64,000 nt of DNA from Candidatus Aalborgicola bjergmarkensis (GCA_016708725.1 JADJFE010000006.1:62001-126000); one strand, 5' to 3'. Counted from the first letter of the stretch, positions 33,119 through 42,942 are shown. Notes: a model not told the origin generated them from the sequence alone. Program-made: numbers and translations.

Positions 33119-34305
33119 GTGTTGGCGTTGATAACCGCCCGGAACTGTTCGGCCACGTCGTAGGGGTTGGCCTGACAGACCCATAAACCAATATGTTCAA
33201 ATCCGCCGGTCATCTGGGTGCACGCCAATAATTCCAGATAAACCCCGGCACCCGGACCATTGTTGATATTAATGTTGTAGGCTGGTTCGATGCCCATGCG
33301 CGGCATGATGACCATCAGTGCCCGGATCGCATCCACCATGGCCATGACAAACTCCCGGCGTTCCGTGGGAGTTAATTGGAAGATATATTGTTTGGAAGTA
33401 TCTTTTACCAGAATAAGAATATTATGTGGCCGCTTCATGAAATACGGAACAACCAGCGCCACCGTGCCGTAATCCCGCACCATCAGTTTGGCCGGGTTTT
33501 CCTCCAACATATAGTCGGAAAATGTCTTGTGGTTGCGCTGCAAAAAGGTGAAGTTATTGAAATACCGCTGCGGCATGATATTGCTGAAACCGATCTGCTG
33601 ATGCCCGTGCGTCAAGGATGCCCCGGCTGCATAACCATAATTCTTGATGATCGACACATAACCAAAGGTTTTCTGTCCAGCTGCCGTCAGTACGACCGCG
33701 TCGACATTGGTTGATTTTTTCAATACCTTGTCCGAAGCGGGCATGAACCCTTCCGATTGGGTCAGCAATTTGTGTTCCAGCATGGCGAGCCGGTCGAAAC
33801 AAATCAGGCAGTCCGCCAACGGCATGTTGTGCCAGTCATTTTCGTGGATGGACGAAGTCCATTGCAATAAGTGAAAACCATACGAACTGCGACCGTGGTG
33901 AAAGGGGTCTGGTGCCAGTGGCCGTTCGCCCACATCTTTCAAAATACATTCCAGCGGATGCAAGATGGGATAGAGATTTTTGTTGATAAAGGTAAAACCC
34001 TCGCTCAAGGGTTGCAGATCAATGATGCGCGTGCTCTTGGCAAGACAAATCGGGCAGCGATCATCCCGGTTTCTCGGCGCGTGTATATGCTCCGTGGTTT
34101 GAATGCGCGTGGAGCGCGACGAGTTGTAAACCACCACATCGCCGGTTCTGGGGTCGATCTGGCACAGGGAATCCGGTAGGAAAGCCGCCATCTGGGCATC
34201 GTCCAGAATGTCTTCCATGATTTCCCGGATGGAAAGGTCTTGTACATCCCTGGCGCTGATCAGCGTGTGGATGTGTTCCATTTTTAATTGTTGCAACTCA
34301 CTCAT
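33115..34305 (-). CDS. GalT-like HIT-superfamily protein
   Basis: A 396-residue protein resembling galactose-1-phosphate uridylyltransferase-like members of the HIT superfamily. It shows a zinc pair CPIC near residue 85, FINKNLYPILHPLE, and the nucleotide-transfer motif ASLTHGHQQIGF, where the HGH stands for the usual His-x-His. A late stretch YNININNGPGAGVYLEL also fits this group. The true substrate is unknown, since no galactose genes are present. Its stop codon (33115-33117) lies in the terminal bases of the IS605 derivative, so the last residues may be altered. Base use is more AT-rich than in its neighbours. Confidence 0.7.
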   Translation of the reverse strand: MSELQQLKMEHIHTLISARDVQDLSIREIMEDILDDAQMAAFLPDSLCQIDPRTGDVVVYNSSRSTRIQTTEHIHAPRNRDDRCPICLAKSTRIIDLQPLSEGFTFINKNLYPILHPLECILKDVGERPLAPDPFHHGRSSYGFHLLQWTSSIHENDWHNMPLADCLICFDRLAMLEHKLLTQSEGFMPASDKVLKKSTNVDAVVLTAAGQKTFGYVSIIKNYGYAAGASLTHGHQQIGFSNIMPQRYFNNFTFLQRNHKTFSDYMLEENPAKLMVRDYGTVALVVPYFMKRPHNILILVKDTSKQYIFQLTPTERREFVMAMVDAIRALMVIMPRMGIEPAYNININNGPGAGVYLELLACTQMTGGFEHIGLWVCQANPYDVAEQFRAVINANT

Positions 34306-34607
34306 TCCAATGTACTTTCATTCATGCAATTCATGCAATAGCGCCGAGACGGCAAGCGCTATTTTGCTTGCATTTTCATCAGGCCACGTCCGGCTTGTGC
34401 GAAATTGACGAATTTCGTCGGAATCGGCACTCAAGGCTTGTGGAATGTGCAGAAGCAGCTACATAATTTGTAGTAAACGTTGTTGTTTGCATACCTTTGC
34501 TGACTTGCAGGAATGCATCCCTATAATCGCGCCGCCGTGGCCTGTCCTTCCCTTTGCCCAATAACGCCTTATGAACATTGACTTTTTCTGCTTTCAAGGA
34601 GAGCACC
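34306..34607. other. Intergenic stretch between divergent genes
   Basis: About 300 bases that should hold the promoters of psd (rightward) and of the GalT-like gene (leftward). I see a direct TTCATGCAATTCATGCAATAG repeat at 34320-34340, the first unit being TTCATGCAA. No gene is evident. Confidence 0.5.
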
Positions 34608-35453
34608 ATGTCTGACAAACTGGCGGTCCTGCCGCAGTACATCTTGCCCAAGAAGGTCTTGACCATGCTGGCTGGCAAGGTGGCCCAGGCCCAGGGTGGG
34701 CGTTGGACACGGGCGTTGATCAAGTGGTTTGTGCGGCACTACCAGGTCAACATGGACGAGGCAGCGCGGTCGGACATTGCCAGCTATGCCACGTTCAACG
34801 AATTTTTTACCCGCCCCTTGAAAGCGGGCGCCCGGCCACTGGCACAGGCGGATTATGTTTGTCCGGTTGATGGTGCCATCAGCCAGTTTGGCCGTATCCA
34901 GCAAGACCAGATATTTCAGGCCAAGGGGCACCATTACTCCACCACGGCCCTGGTGGGTGGCGATGCCGGTCTGGCGGCCCTGTTTGAAAATGGCAGTTTT
35001 GCCACGCTGTACCTGAGTCCGCGTGATTACCACCGCATCCATATGCCGTGCGCGGGCCGACTGCAACGCATGATTTACGTGCCGGGCGATTTATTTTCGG
35101 TCAACCCGACCACGGCGCGTGGTGTGCCGGGCCTGTTTGCCCGCAATGAACGGGTGGTGTGCGTGTTTGAGTCGGCGCGCGGTCCGTTTGTACTGATCCT
35201 GGTCGGGGCGACCATCGTTGGCAGCATGGCCACCGTCTGGCACGGGATTGTCAAACCGGAGCGTGCGGGCATCTTCGAACTGCATTACGACACCGCTGCG
35301 GTGAGCTTGCGCCAAGGGCAGGAGATGGGCCGTTTTTTGCTGGGTTCCACCGTGGTGCTGCTGTTTCAGGAAGGCGCGCTCAAAGACTTCGACCCGAGCT
35401 GGACGGCCACCAAACCCGTGCGCCTGGGCGAGAGCATGGCCCAGGCTTCATAG
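34608..35453 (+). CDS. psd: Phosphatidylserine decarboxylase
   Basis: Converts phosphatidylserine to phosphatidylethanolamine at the inner membrane. The 281-residue proenzyme has the autocleavage motif LLGSTVVLLF near the C-terminus, where the Ser becomes the pyruvoyl group, and the conserved YLSPRDYHRIHMP and VCPVDGAISQFG segments. The start at 34608 has an AAGGAGAG site; a Met ten codons earlier is less likely. Single gene, convergent with the ccm operon. Confidence 0.96.
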   Translation: MSDKLAVLPQYILPKKVLTMLAGKVAQAQGGRWTRALIKWFVRHYQVNMDEAARSDIASYATFNEFFTRPLKAGARPLAQADYVCPVDGAISQFGRIQQDQIFQAKGHHYSTTALVGGDAGLAALFENGSFATLYLSPRDYHRIHMPCAGRLQRMIYVPGDLFSVNPTTARGVPGLFARNERVVCVFESARGPFVLILVGATIVGSMATVWHGIVKPERAGIFELHYDTAAVSLRQGQEMGRFLLGSTVVLLFQEGALKDFDPSWTATKPVRLGESMAQAS

Positions 35454-35468
35454 GAACCACAGGAGCCG

Positions 35469-36728
35469 TCAGGGGCGCACCTGGTTGACGTGGAGTTGCA
35501 CGCCGCTGGCGCCGACACGCACCGTCTGCACCGCCGAGATCAGATCACCGGGTTCTGACTGGGCCATGCCGGACTTGGAGATACGCGCTTCAACCTCGAC
35601 CTGGCTGGCGTTTGAAAGCCGTGCTTGCGGGCTCATCGACAGGGAATCGTCGAGTGTGAAGCTGATCGGTAGATCCGCAGCCCGTGCGCGCAACACGGCG
35701 GCTGGCATACGCATGCCGGGAATGCGGGCAATCACCAGGACGGCGTCCGTTGCCGCCACCCGGCCCTTGAACGCCTTGTCCAGATCAACAACGCCGCTGA
35801 CACTGGCACCGGCTGGGGCCTTGGTATCTTCCCCGGTCGGGCTGCTGGGCGGAGTTTTGGTGCCAAGCTTATCGGGAACGGGTTTGCCCATGCGGGCGTA
35901 GGCATCCTCAATCGCCCCTTGCAGCATTTGCGTATCCTCTGCGTTAGGGTCCAGCTTGGCCAGCAAGCGCTCCCAGAGGCGAATCGCCGTGCCAAAATCG
36001 CTGCTGCGAAACGCCGCCGTACCGGCCAGCCAGAGTGCCATGGGATTGTCGGGGTCAGCCTTGAGCGCTTTGGCAATCAGTTGATTCGGTTTACCAGCAA
36101 AGTTGCCATTGGCGTTGGCAGCAGCAAGGTCGGCGTAGCTGGCCAGCAGCTGGGCGTCGTTGTCCAGAAAGGTGCCCGCCCGCTCGAAAGCCTGTTCGGC
36201 CTCGGCATTGCGGCCCAGCATCTTGTACGTGCGCGCCAGCATGGACCAGCCCTGCAAATTGCCAGGGTCTTGCTCCAGCTTTTTCACCAGTCCTGCGACG
36301 AGGCGCTCGATTTCTTGCGGCGTGGTGTGGTGCTGCCCAGCAGCCTGGGCGGGCTGGGCCGCAGTGGCGGGATCCAGCGCGGCGGGACTGCCAAGATGCC
36401 AGTACAGCCCGATGGCCATGGCGGGTATGAGCAATCCCACGAGCACCAATGTTTTTTTAGGCGTTTCAAGCGTCACCGCCGCTTCCTCCTCGCTGGCATC
36501 CTCCAGCACGCGGCGCTGCAATTCTTCTTTAGCCTGGACGTAGTCGGCCTGAGTCAGCATGTTCTCATCCCGGTCACGCGCAAGCCGCTCAAACTGGTCG
36601 CGGTAAATGGCCGCATTCAGCTGGCGCCGGGATACCCCGGTTGCTGCGCGCTTGAACAAAAATGGCCGCAGTAACAGGGCCAGAACCAGGAGGCCGCCCA
36701 AGCCGCCGATTGTCAAAAATAGCGTCAT
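35469..36728 (-). CDS. ccmI: Cytochrome c biogenesis protein CcmI
   Basis: A 419-residue apocytochrome c chaperone. Two N-terminal hydrophobic helices (GGLGGLLVLALLLRPFLF; TLVLVGLLIPAMAIGLYWHL) flank a leucine-zipper-like cytoplasmic loop. From residue 140 TPR repeats follow (NLQGWSMLARTYKMLGRNAE), and from about 300 a periplasmic domain of the CcmI C-terminal kind. It presents apocytochrome to the CcmFH haem lyase. Last gene of the ccm operon, overlapping ccmH by four bases. Confidence 0.92.
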   Translation of the reverse strand: MTLFLTIGGLGGLLVLALLLRPFLFKRAATGVSRRQLNAAIYRDQFERLARDRDENMLTQADYVQAKEELQRRVLEDASEEEAAVTLETPKKTLVLVGLLIPAMAIGLYWHLGSPAALDPATAAQPAQAAGQHHTTPQEIERLVAGLVKKLEQDPGNLQGWSMLARTYKMLGRNAEAEQAFERAGTFLDNDAQLLASYADLAAANANGNFAGKPNQLIAKALKADPDNPMALWLAGTAAFRSSDFGTAIRLWERLLAKLDPNAEDTQMLQGAIEDAYARMGKPVPDKLGTKTPPSSPTGEDTKAPAGASVSGVVDLDKAFKGRVAATDAVLVIARIPGMRMPAAVLRARAADLPISFTLDDSLSMSPQARLSNASQVEVEARISKSGMAQSEPGDLISAVQTVRVGASGVQLHVNQVRP

Positions 36729-37189
36729 TGCTCGCCCTCCCGCAGCAGCGCATCGGCCCGCTGGCGTTCTGCGTCGCTCAAGGCCGCCGTATCAATCGCA
36801 CGGTTGCGTTTGCGCAGATAGTTCAGCAATGCAGCAATGCCCACGATGACCAGCACAAAAGGCCCAAGCCACAGCAGCCAGGTCGTGGGTTTGACGGGCG
36901 GTCGGTACAGCACAAAATCGCCATAGCGGCTGACCATGAACTCCCGGATTTCGGCATCGGTTTTGCCCTGCTTGATCAGGCTGCGCAATTCACGGCGCAG
37001 ATCGAGCGCCAGATCGGCGCGTGACCCGGCCAGGGATTCGTTCTGGCAAACCAGGCAACGCAGTTCCTCGGAAATGGCAATCAGGCGTTGCTCGACGGCG
37101 GGGTCTTCGGCCAGGGGTGCTGCCTCTTTGGCCCACAAAGGCCCGCAGGTCAGCAAAAGTAACAACAGCAATGTGTGCAGGGGTTTCAC
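36725..37189 (-). CDS. ccmH: Cytochrome c maturation protein CcmH
   Basis: A 154-residue membrane-anchored thioredoxin-like protein. It has a signal peptide (LHTLLLLLLLTCGPLWA), the redox motif LRCLVCQNESLAGS and a C-terminal helix (WLLWLGPFVLVIVGIAALL). CcmH reduces the CxxCH of apocytochromes together with CcmG. It overlaps ccmG and ccmI by four bases each. Confidence 0.95.
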   Translation of the reverse strand: MKPLHTLLLLLLLTCGPLWAKEAAPLAEDPAVEQRLIAISEELRCLVCQNESLAGSRADLALDLRRELRSLIKQGKTDAEIREFMVSRYGDFVLYRPPVKPTTWLLWLGPFVLVIVGIAALLNYLRKRNRAIDTAALSDAERQRADALLREGEQ

Positions 37190-37716
37190 GATTTTTTCAG
37201 TTCGTTGATGAGTGGGATGATCTTGTTTTGCATGGCTTCCTCGCTGATGGGGCCAATGTGCTTGTAGCGGATGATGCCGACCTTGTCGATCAGAAAACTC
37301 TCCGGCACACCATACACCCCATAATCAATGCCAACCCGGCCATCACTGTCAAATGCGGTCAGGGTATAGGGATTGCCGGTACGGCGGAGCACCGCCAGGG
37401 CATCTTTGCGCTGATCCTTGTAGCCCAATCCGATCACGGGAATCATGCCGGTGCGTGCGAATGCCATCAACACGGGATGTTCCTGGCGACACGCCACACA
37501 CCAGGAGGCCCACACGTTGAGCAACCAGACTTTGCCTTTGAGATCAGCGGGCGAGAATTGCAAATCCGCTTGCTCCAGCTGCGGCAATTGAAAGGCCGGT
37601 GCGGGTTTGTTCACCAGGGGCGAAGGAATTTCGTGCGGCTTGAGTTTCAAACCCACCGCAAGAAACACCAGCAGCACGCAAAACAGGGCCAACGGGATCA
37701 GGAATTTTGCCTTCAT
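37186..37716 (-). CDS. dsbE: Thiol:disulfide interchange protein CcmG/DsbE
   Basis: A 176-residue membrane-tethered thioredoxin with one helix (FLIPLALFCVLLVFLAVGL) and the active site WASWCVACRQEHP, followed by the CcmG cis-Pro region YGVYGVPESFLID. It keeps apocytochrome thiols reduced for haem attachment. The start at 37716 overlaps the ccmF stop; a longer frame to 37836 only reads into ccmF. Confidence 0.95.
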   Translation of the reverse strand: MKAKFLIPLALFCVLLVFLAVGLKLKPHEIPSPLVNKPAPAFQLPQLEQADLQFSPADLKGKVWLLNVWASWCVACRQEHPVLMAFARTGMIPVIGLGYKDQRKDALAVLRRTGNPYTLTAFDSDGRVGIDYGVYGVPESFLIDKVGIIRYKHIGPISEEAMQNKIIPLINELKKS

Positions 37717-39665
37717 GCACTGGCTCCTTTCAACGACTGGGTGTCCCCTGCTACCATGGACTTGACACGCAGCCGGTAGCGCCGATCCGACAGCGCAAAA
37801 ACGCCACCCAGGGCCATCAGAACGCAACCACCCCATATCCAGTCAACAAACGGTTTGTAATAGACGCGCACGGCCCAGGCCTGACCTTCGAGTGCTTCCC
37901 CGAGCGAAACGTACACATCGCGTGTAAAACCGGCATCAATAGCGGCTTCGGTCATGGGCATGCTGGAGGAAAGATAGTTGCGCTTTTCGGGGTAGAGCAG
38001 TTTGTTGTCTTGGCCCGGCTGGATCAGCTCGAACGTGCCGCGCGTAGCCTGGTAATTCGGCCCCATGACGTTTTGCACCCCCCGGAAGATGAACTGGTAG
38101 CCTCCCACGACAACCGTGTCCCCCGGCGCCATGCGCACGTCTTTTTCCTCCTGAAAACTGCCCACCATGGTGACGCCGAACACGAACACGGCAATGCCCA
38201 GGTGGCCCAGATGCATGCCCCAGAATGCAGCCGGTGGCCAGCTCACACGCACACGCCGGGCAATCTGCATGCCGCCTGACGCCGCAATCCACACGGCAAG
38301 CGCCACGCCCAGGGCGGTCAAGAACGTCCAGCCGCCCATCAGGTGGGGAATCAACGCCCCACCCAGCACAGCCAGCGCCGCCGGGATGCCCATGCGCAGA
38401 GCCATGTCCTTGATGTCCGCGTTTTTCCAACGTGCCAGCGGAACGACGGCCAGCAAGAACAGGACGGGCGCCATGATGGGGACAAACACGGCATTGAAGT
38501 ACGGTGGCCCCACGGAAATCTTGCCCAGATTCAGCGCGTCAATGAGGAGCGGGTACAGGGTGCCCAGAAACACCGCGCTGCACGCAACCACCAGCAACAC
38601 GTTGCCAGCCAGCAGCATGGACTCGCGCGAGACCAGGGCAAAGCTGCCCCCCAACGCGACCTTGGACGCACGCCAGGCAAAGAGTGTCAAGGATGAACCG
38701 ATGACCAGGGCCAACAGGATCAGGATGAAAACGCCGCGCTGCGGGTCGGTTGCAAAAGCATGGACCGATGTAAGCACACCCGAGCGCACCAGAAAGGTTC
38801 CCAGTAGCGACAGCGAAAAAGCGCCAATGGCCAGCAGCACGGTCCAGTTCTTGAAGCTGCCGCGCTTTTCCGTCACTGCCAGGGAATGCAGCAAGGCCGT
38901 ACCAATCAGCCACGGCATGAAGGAAGCGTTTTCCACCGGGTCCCAGAACCACCAGCCGCCCCAGCCCAGCTCGTAATAGGCCCACCACGAACCCAGGGCA
39001 ATACCCAGTGTAAGGAACATCCAGGCGGCCGTGGTCCACGGACGCGACCAGCGCGCCCAGGCCGCATCCAGTCGGCCCGACAACAAGGCCGCAATCGCAA
39101 AGGCAAAGGCTACCGAAAAGCCCACATACCCCATGTACAGCAGGGGGGGGTGGAAAATCAGACCGGGGTCTTGCAGCAGGGGATTGAGGTCACGGCCATT
39201 TTCGGCCGCCGGCAGCAAACGGTCAAAGGGGTTGGAGGTAAAGAGGACAAAGAGCAATAAACCCACCATGACCAGCCCCAGCACCCCGATCACCCGCGCC
39301 ACCATGGCTTCATCCAGGGTGCGGGAAAACTGCGCGACCGCCAGCGTCCAGCCCGCAAGCATCAAAACCCATAACAGCAGCGAGCCTTCGTGCCCGCCCC
39401 AGACGGCGCCCAGGCGGTAGAGCGTAGGCAGCTGCACATTGGAATGCGATGCCACGTACAGCACCGAAAAATCATTGACATAAAAGCTCCAGGCCAGGGC
39501 AGCAAACGCCAATACCATCAGGAGGCCCGATACCTGCGCTGCGGGCCGCGCCAGTGCCATCCACGCCCGCCGTCCGTATTGGGCGCCAAGAATGGGCAGG
39601 GTGCCTTGCACCAGAGCCACGCAGAGCGTAAGGATAAGGGCCAGATGGCCGAGTTCTGGAATCAT
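37713..39665 (-). CDS. ccmF: Haem lyase subunit CcmF
   Basis: A 650-residue protein with about 14-15 membrane helices and the tryptophan-rich haem-binding loop WGGWWFWDPVENASFMPW. It takes haem from CcmE and attaches it to apocytochrome c with CcmH and CcmI. The length and the P-side histidine-bearing segments are usual for the family. It starts on a four-base overlap with ccmE. Confidence 0.97.
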   Translation of the reverse strand: MIPELGHLALILTLCVALVQGTLPILGAQYGRRAWMALARPAAQVSGLLMVLAFAALAWSFYVNDFSVLYVASHSNVQLPTLYRLGAVWGGHEGSLLLWVLMLAGWTLAVAQFSRTLDEAMVARVIGVLGLVMVGLLLFVLFTSNPFDRLLPAAENGRDLNPLLQDPGLIFHPPLLYMGYVGFSVAFAFAIAALLSGRLDAAWARWSRPWTTAAWMFLTLGIALGSWWAYYELGWGGWWFWDPVENASFMPWLIGTALLHSLAVTEKRGSFKNWTVLLAIGAFSLSLLGTFLVRSGVLTSVHAFATDPQRGVFILILLALVIGSSLTLFAWRASKVALGGSFALVSRESMLLAGNVLLVVACSAVFLGTLYPLLIDALNLGKISVGPPYFNAVFVPIMAPVLFLLAVVPLARWKNADIKDMALRMGIPAALAVLGGALIPHLMGGWTFLTALGVALAVWIAASGGMQIARRVRVSWPPAAFWGMHLGHLGIAVFVFGVTMVGSFQEEKDVRMAPGDTVVVGGYQFIFRGVQNVMGPNYQATRGTFELIQPGQDNKLLYPEKRNYLSSSMPMTEAAIDAGFTRDVYVSLGEALEGQAWAVRVYYKPFVDWIWGGCVLMALGGVFALSDRRYRLRVKSMVAGDTQSLKGASA

Positions 39666-40105
39666 GGTGCGCTAGCCCCTTTCTTGTTGGGATGTGCCTT
39701 GTCCAGCGCGTCCTTAGCTGCTGGTGGCATATAGTTTTCATCGTGTTTGGCCAATACCTCGGAGGCCACGAAATTGCCATCCGCGCCCATGCGCCCCTGT
39801 ACCACGGCGCCCTTGCCCTCCTTGAAGAGGTCGGGCAGTATGCCGGTATACGCAACGGCAACGTCCTGCGCCATGTCGGTGATGACGAAATGCACGGTCA
39901 GGTTATCGCGCCGCAAGGAGCCATCCTTGACCATCCCGCCGATGCGAAAAGCGGCTCCCTTGGGGGATTTTCCTGCCACGACCTCGCTGGGGGTGACGTA
40001 CAGGGCGATATTGCTGTTGAGCGCATTGAGCACCAGGGCGGAGGCAATGCCAAGCACCGCCAGGCCGCCGCCGATGATGGCGGCGCGTTTTTTCCAGTTT
40101 TTCAT
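39662..40105 (-). CDS. ccmE: Haem chaperone CcmE
   Basis: A 147-residue periplasmic haem carrier with an N-terminal anchor helix (AAIIGGGLAVLGIASALVLN) and an OB-fold. The haem-binding site is in VLAKHDENYMPP, whose His binds haem covalently. It accepts haem from CcmABCD and hands it to CcmF. An ATGA-type overlap joins it to ccmF. Confidence 0.96.
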   Translation of the reverse strand: MKNWKKRAAIIGGGLAVLGIASALVLNALNSNIALYVTPSEVVAGKSPKGAAFRIGGMVKDGSLRRDNLTVHFVITDMAQDVAVAYTGILPDLFKEGKGAVVQGRMGADGNFVASEVLAKHDENYMPPAAKDALDKAHPNKKGASAP

Positions 40106-40106
40106 A

Positions 40107-40292
40107 CTAAGACTCCTGATCCAGACGGTCGGCCTGCGCGGTGCGGCGCAGCCTTTGCGCGATGGCCTTGTGGCGCAGATGCACCAGAAGGGGCTCCAGC
40201 GCCAGCGTCACAGCGCAAACGCCAAAACTTCCCCAGACGTACAAGCCATAGCCACCCATGGCGAAAAATTCAGCGGGAGAATTCCAGTTCAT
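40107..40292 (-). CDS. ccmD: Haem exporter subunit CcmD
   Basis: A 61-residue protein with one membrane helix, recognisable by FFAMGGYGLYVWGSFGV and a basic C-terminal tail. It helps CcmABC release holo-CcmE. The start at 40292 is chosen because MNWNSPAEFF directly precedes the family motif. It ends one base before the ccmE start. Confidence 0.92.
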   Translation of the reverse strand: MNWNSPAEFFAMGGYGLYVWGSFGVCAVTLALEPLLVHLRHKAIAQRLRRTAQADRLDQES

Positions 40293-40303
40293 GCTTATTC
40301 CGT

Positions 40304-41047
40304 TTATTCCCTGACCACGTTCTGGGCCCATTCGGTGTGCGCTTCACGCTCCAGGATGATGGCGCGCACCCGCATCAATGCGACGGCAATCGAATACATC
40401 CACATGCACAAGGCCATCAACAGCATGCCCCACAGCATGGTTGCGGCCATGGACGGCGCCTTGTTCACGGAGATCGAAGCACCCTGATGCAAGGTGTTCC
40501 ACCACTTCACCGAAAAATAGATGATGGGCACATTGACAACACCAACTAGCGCCAGAATGGCACCCGCCTTGTCGGCGCGGCGTGGATCATCAATCGACGC
40601 CTGCAAGGCAATAAACCCGAGGTACAAAAACAGCAGAATCAGCTCGGAGGTCAGCCGCGCATCCCAGACCCACCAGGTTCCCCACATCGGCTTGCCCCAG
40701 AGCGCGCCCGTCCACAAGGCCAGAAAGGTCATCAAGGCGCCAGTGGGCGCCAGCGCCTGCGCCATCATCCCTGAAAGACGCGCATTGAGCGCCAGCCCGA
40801 TGCCCGCCCATCCGGCCATGACCAGGTAGATGAACATCGACATCCAGGCGGTTGGCACATGCACGAAAATGATCCGATAGCCTTCACCTTGCGTGGCATC
40901 CGTCGGGGCGACGAAAAAACTCAACCATAAACCCGCAGCGCCAAACAAGGCAGACGCCAGCCAGAACCAGGGAATCATCTTGCCCGCAAGCGGATAAAAA
41001 GTCGATGGACTGGCAAACCGAAACCAGTGAATCACGCGATTATTCAT
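40304..41047 (-). CDS. ccmC: Haem transporter subunit CcmC
   Basis: A 247-residue protein with six membrane helices and the WWD-type motif WGTWWVWDARLTSELILLFL, which presents haem to CcmE. The start at 41047 (MNNRVIHWFRFASPSTFY) overlaps the ccmB stop by four bases; a Met at 41083 is an unlikely extension. Confidence 0.96.
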   Translation of the reverse strand: MNNRVIHWFRFASPSTFYPLAGKMIPWFWLASALFGAAGLWLSFFVAPTDATQGEGYRIIFVHVPTAWMSMFIYLVMAGWAGIGLALNARLSGMMAQALAPTGALMTFLALWTGALWGKPMWGTWWVWDARLTSELILLFLYLGFIALQASIDDPRRADKAGAILALVGVVNVPIIYFSVKWWNTLHQGASISVNKAPSMAATMLWGMLLMALCMWMYSIAVALMRVRAIILEREAHTEWAQNVVRE

Positions 41048-41709
41048 TCCAGAGCAATCCTCAGCGCAGCCGTGGCAGCCCACGGCGCAAAAAAACCAGC
41101 GAGCACCAAAAGTGCCGCCAATAGCGACAGTTGGGCGTCGGCGCCCAGGCCCGCGATATGGGCATCCACCGCACCAGCACCAAAAATCAAGGCCGGAACG
41201 TACAGCGGCAACACCAACAGACTCACGAGTACGCCACCACCACGCACACCCAGTGTCAAGGCGGCGCCAATGGCACCGATGAACGACAGCAATGGCGTCC
41301 CCAGCAACAACGCCAACATGAGAACCCCCAAGGCACTGGCATCCAGATCAAATTGCAGACCCAGAACCGGGGCTATCAACACCAGAGGCAAACCCGACAC
41401 CAGCCAGTGGGCGACGATTTTGCCAGTTACCAGCACAACCAGCGGCGTGGGCGACAAAGCCATTTGTTCCAGTGTGCCATCCGCATGGTCGGCGGCAAAC
41501 ATGCGTTGCAAGCCCAGCATGGTTGCCAGCAAGGCCGCCACCCACAACACGCCGGGAGCAATCTTGCGCAACAGCGCAGGCTCCGGCCCTATTCCTAGCG
41601 GAAACAGGCTGGTGACAATCACAAAGAAAAACAGCGCTGTCAACACCTCGCTCTTGCGGCGCATGACCAGCAGCATGTCGCGCCGGACGATGGTCAGCAA
41701 GGCCGTCAT
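41044..41709 (-). CDS. ccmB: Haem exporter permease CcmB
   Basis: A 221-residue membrane protein of the CcmB family, with about six helices and the segments RKSEVLTALFFFVIVTSLFP and LFAADHADGTLEQ-like ABC contact (FAADHADGTLEQMALSP). It forms the CcmAB part of the transporter that frees holo-CcmE. The start at 41709 overlaps the ccmA stop (ATGA); a much longer frame to 42228 is only the shadow of ccmA. Confidence 0.95.
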   Translation of the reverse strand: MTALLTIVRRDMLLVMRRKSEVLTALFFFVIVTSLFPLGIGPEPALLRKIAPGVLWVAALLATMLGLQRMFAADHADGTLEQMALSPTPLVVLVTGKIVAHWLVSGLPLVLIAPVLGLQFDLDASALGVLMLALLLGTPLLSFIGAIGAALTLGVRGGGVLVSLLVLPLYVPALIFGAGAVDAHIAGLGADAQLSLLAALLVLAGFFAPWAATAALRIALE

Positions 41710-42311
41710 AACTGCACCACCTGCCCGCCCGGAATCGGCATAGCCTGGTGGCTGGTCAGCACGGCCATGCCGCCTGCAGCCAGATGCTCGGCAATCAGCA
41801 CCGAGAGCATATCGACCGCCTTGACATCCAGCGCAGTAAACGGCTCGTCCAGTACCCAGAGTTGCGCGTTGCGCGTGAGCAAGCGCGCCAGCAGAACACG
41901 CCGCTTCTGCCCGGCAGACAGCACCCGCACGGGCAATTCGGCGCGTGCACCCAGGCCAAAACGCCGCAGCGCAGCAATCGCCTGGGTATCGGACAATACA
42001 GCACCATCCAGCGCCGCAGCAAACGTCAGATTTTCCAGTCCGCTCAGGTCTTCCTTGAGCGCACCCTGGTGGCCTAAAAAGAGCATTTTTTCCCGGTACA
42101 GTGCGCCCATTTGCCGGACCAATTCGCCGCACCAGCGAATCTCGCCTGCGGCTGGTACGCTCAAGCCGGACAAAAGCCGCAACAGGCTGGTCTTGCCGCT
42201 GCCATTTTCTCCGCGCACGTGCAGCCACTGACCCGACTCCAGTGTGAAATCAAGCCCTGCAAACAGTTGACGCTCACCACGCACGCAGCTTAATTCGTGT
42301 GTGCTCAACAT
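41706..42311 (-). CDS. ccmA: Haem exporter ATPase CcmA
   Basis: A 201-residue ABC ATPase with Walker A GENGSGKTSLLRLLSGL, signature LSAGQKRRVLLARLL and Walker B LWVLDEPFTALD. It powers release of holo-CcmE from the CcmABCD complex. First gene of the ccm operon; the promoter should lie just above 42311, in the interval shared with the divergent rpsL operon. Confidence 0.96.
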   Translation of the reverse strand: MLSTHELSCVRGERQLFAGLDFTLESGQWLHVRGENGSGKTSLLRLLSGLSVPAAGEIRWCGELVRQMGALYREKMLFLGHQGALKEDLSGLENLTFAAALDGAVLSDTQAIAALRRFGLGARAELPVRVLSAGQKRRVLLARLLTRNAQLWVLDEPFTALDVKAVDMLSVLIAEHLAAGGMAVLTSHQAMPIPGGQVVQL

Positions 42312-42564
42312 GAAACAAAATGGGGGAGAAAGACCAAATCAAACAAGTCGCAAAATGAAGGAACGACGGGCCTGCAGCAGATAGAAGTCGCCGATTGTAA
42401 TCAAGCCAACAACAGGATATCTGGAGTACCTTGTCTATCTTGCCCGGAAAGGCCGCCCATCTGCCGTCAATCTGCTATATTAGAGGGCTTTTCGGAAATT
42501 CCGAGGGGTTCACGTTTTCATCTGGTTTTAACGTTTAGGAACGTTTAGTTTTCAGGAGGCTTGA
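42312..42564. promoter_or_regulatory. Divergent promoter region of ccm and str operons
   Basis: A 253-base gap between divergent operons. A TATATT box at 42476-42481 is a fair -10 for the str operon, without a clear -35. Next to the ribosome site, ACGTTTAGGA is followed by a direct repeat ACGTTTAG (about 42531-42548). An S12/S7 autoregulatory site could lie here or between rpsL and rpsG; I cannot point to it. Confidence 0.4.
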
Positions 42565-42942
42565 GTGCCAACCATCAATCAGCTAGTGCGTCAAGGCCGT
42601 GAGGTCGAGACGATCAAATCCAAAAGTCCTGCGATGCAGAACTCTCCGCAGCGGCGTGGAGTCTGTACCAGGGTGTATACCACCACACCGAAAAAGCCGA
42701 ATTCCGCTTTGCGTAAGGTCGCCAAAGTGCGCCTGACCAACGGTTTTGAGGTGATTTCCTACATCGGCGGCGAAGGCCATAACCTGCAAGAGCACAGCGT
42801 GGTGCTGGTGCGCGGCGGCCGTGTCAAGGACTTGCCCGGTGTGCGCTACCACATTGTGCGCGGCTCGCTCGACTTGCAAGGCGTGAAAGACCGCAAGCAA
42901 TCGCGCTCCAAATACGGTGCCAAGAAGCCAAAAGCCAAATAA
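42565..42942 (+). CDS. rpsL: 30S ribosomal protein S12
   Basis: The 125-residue decoding-centre protein. The start is GTG at 42565, six bases after AGGAGG. The conserved [20 protein letters not shown] and [10 protein letters not shown] loops are present, with the Lys residues associated with streptomycin sensitivity unchanged. First gene of the str operon. Confidence 0.98.
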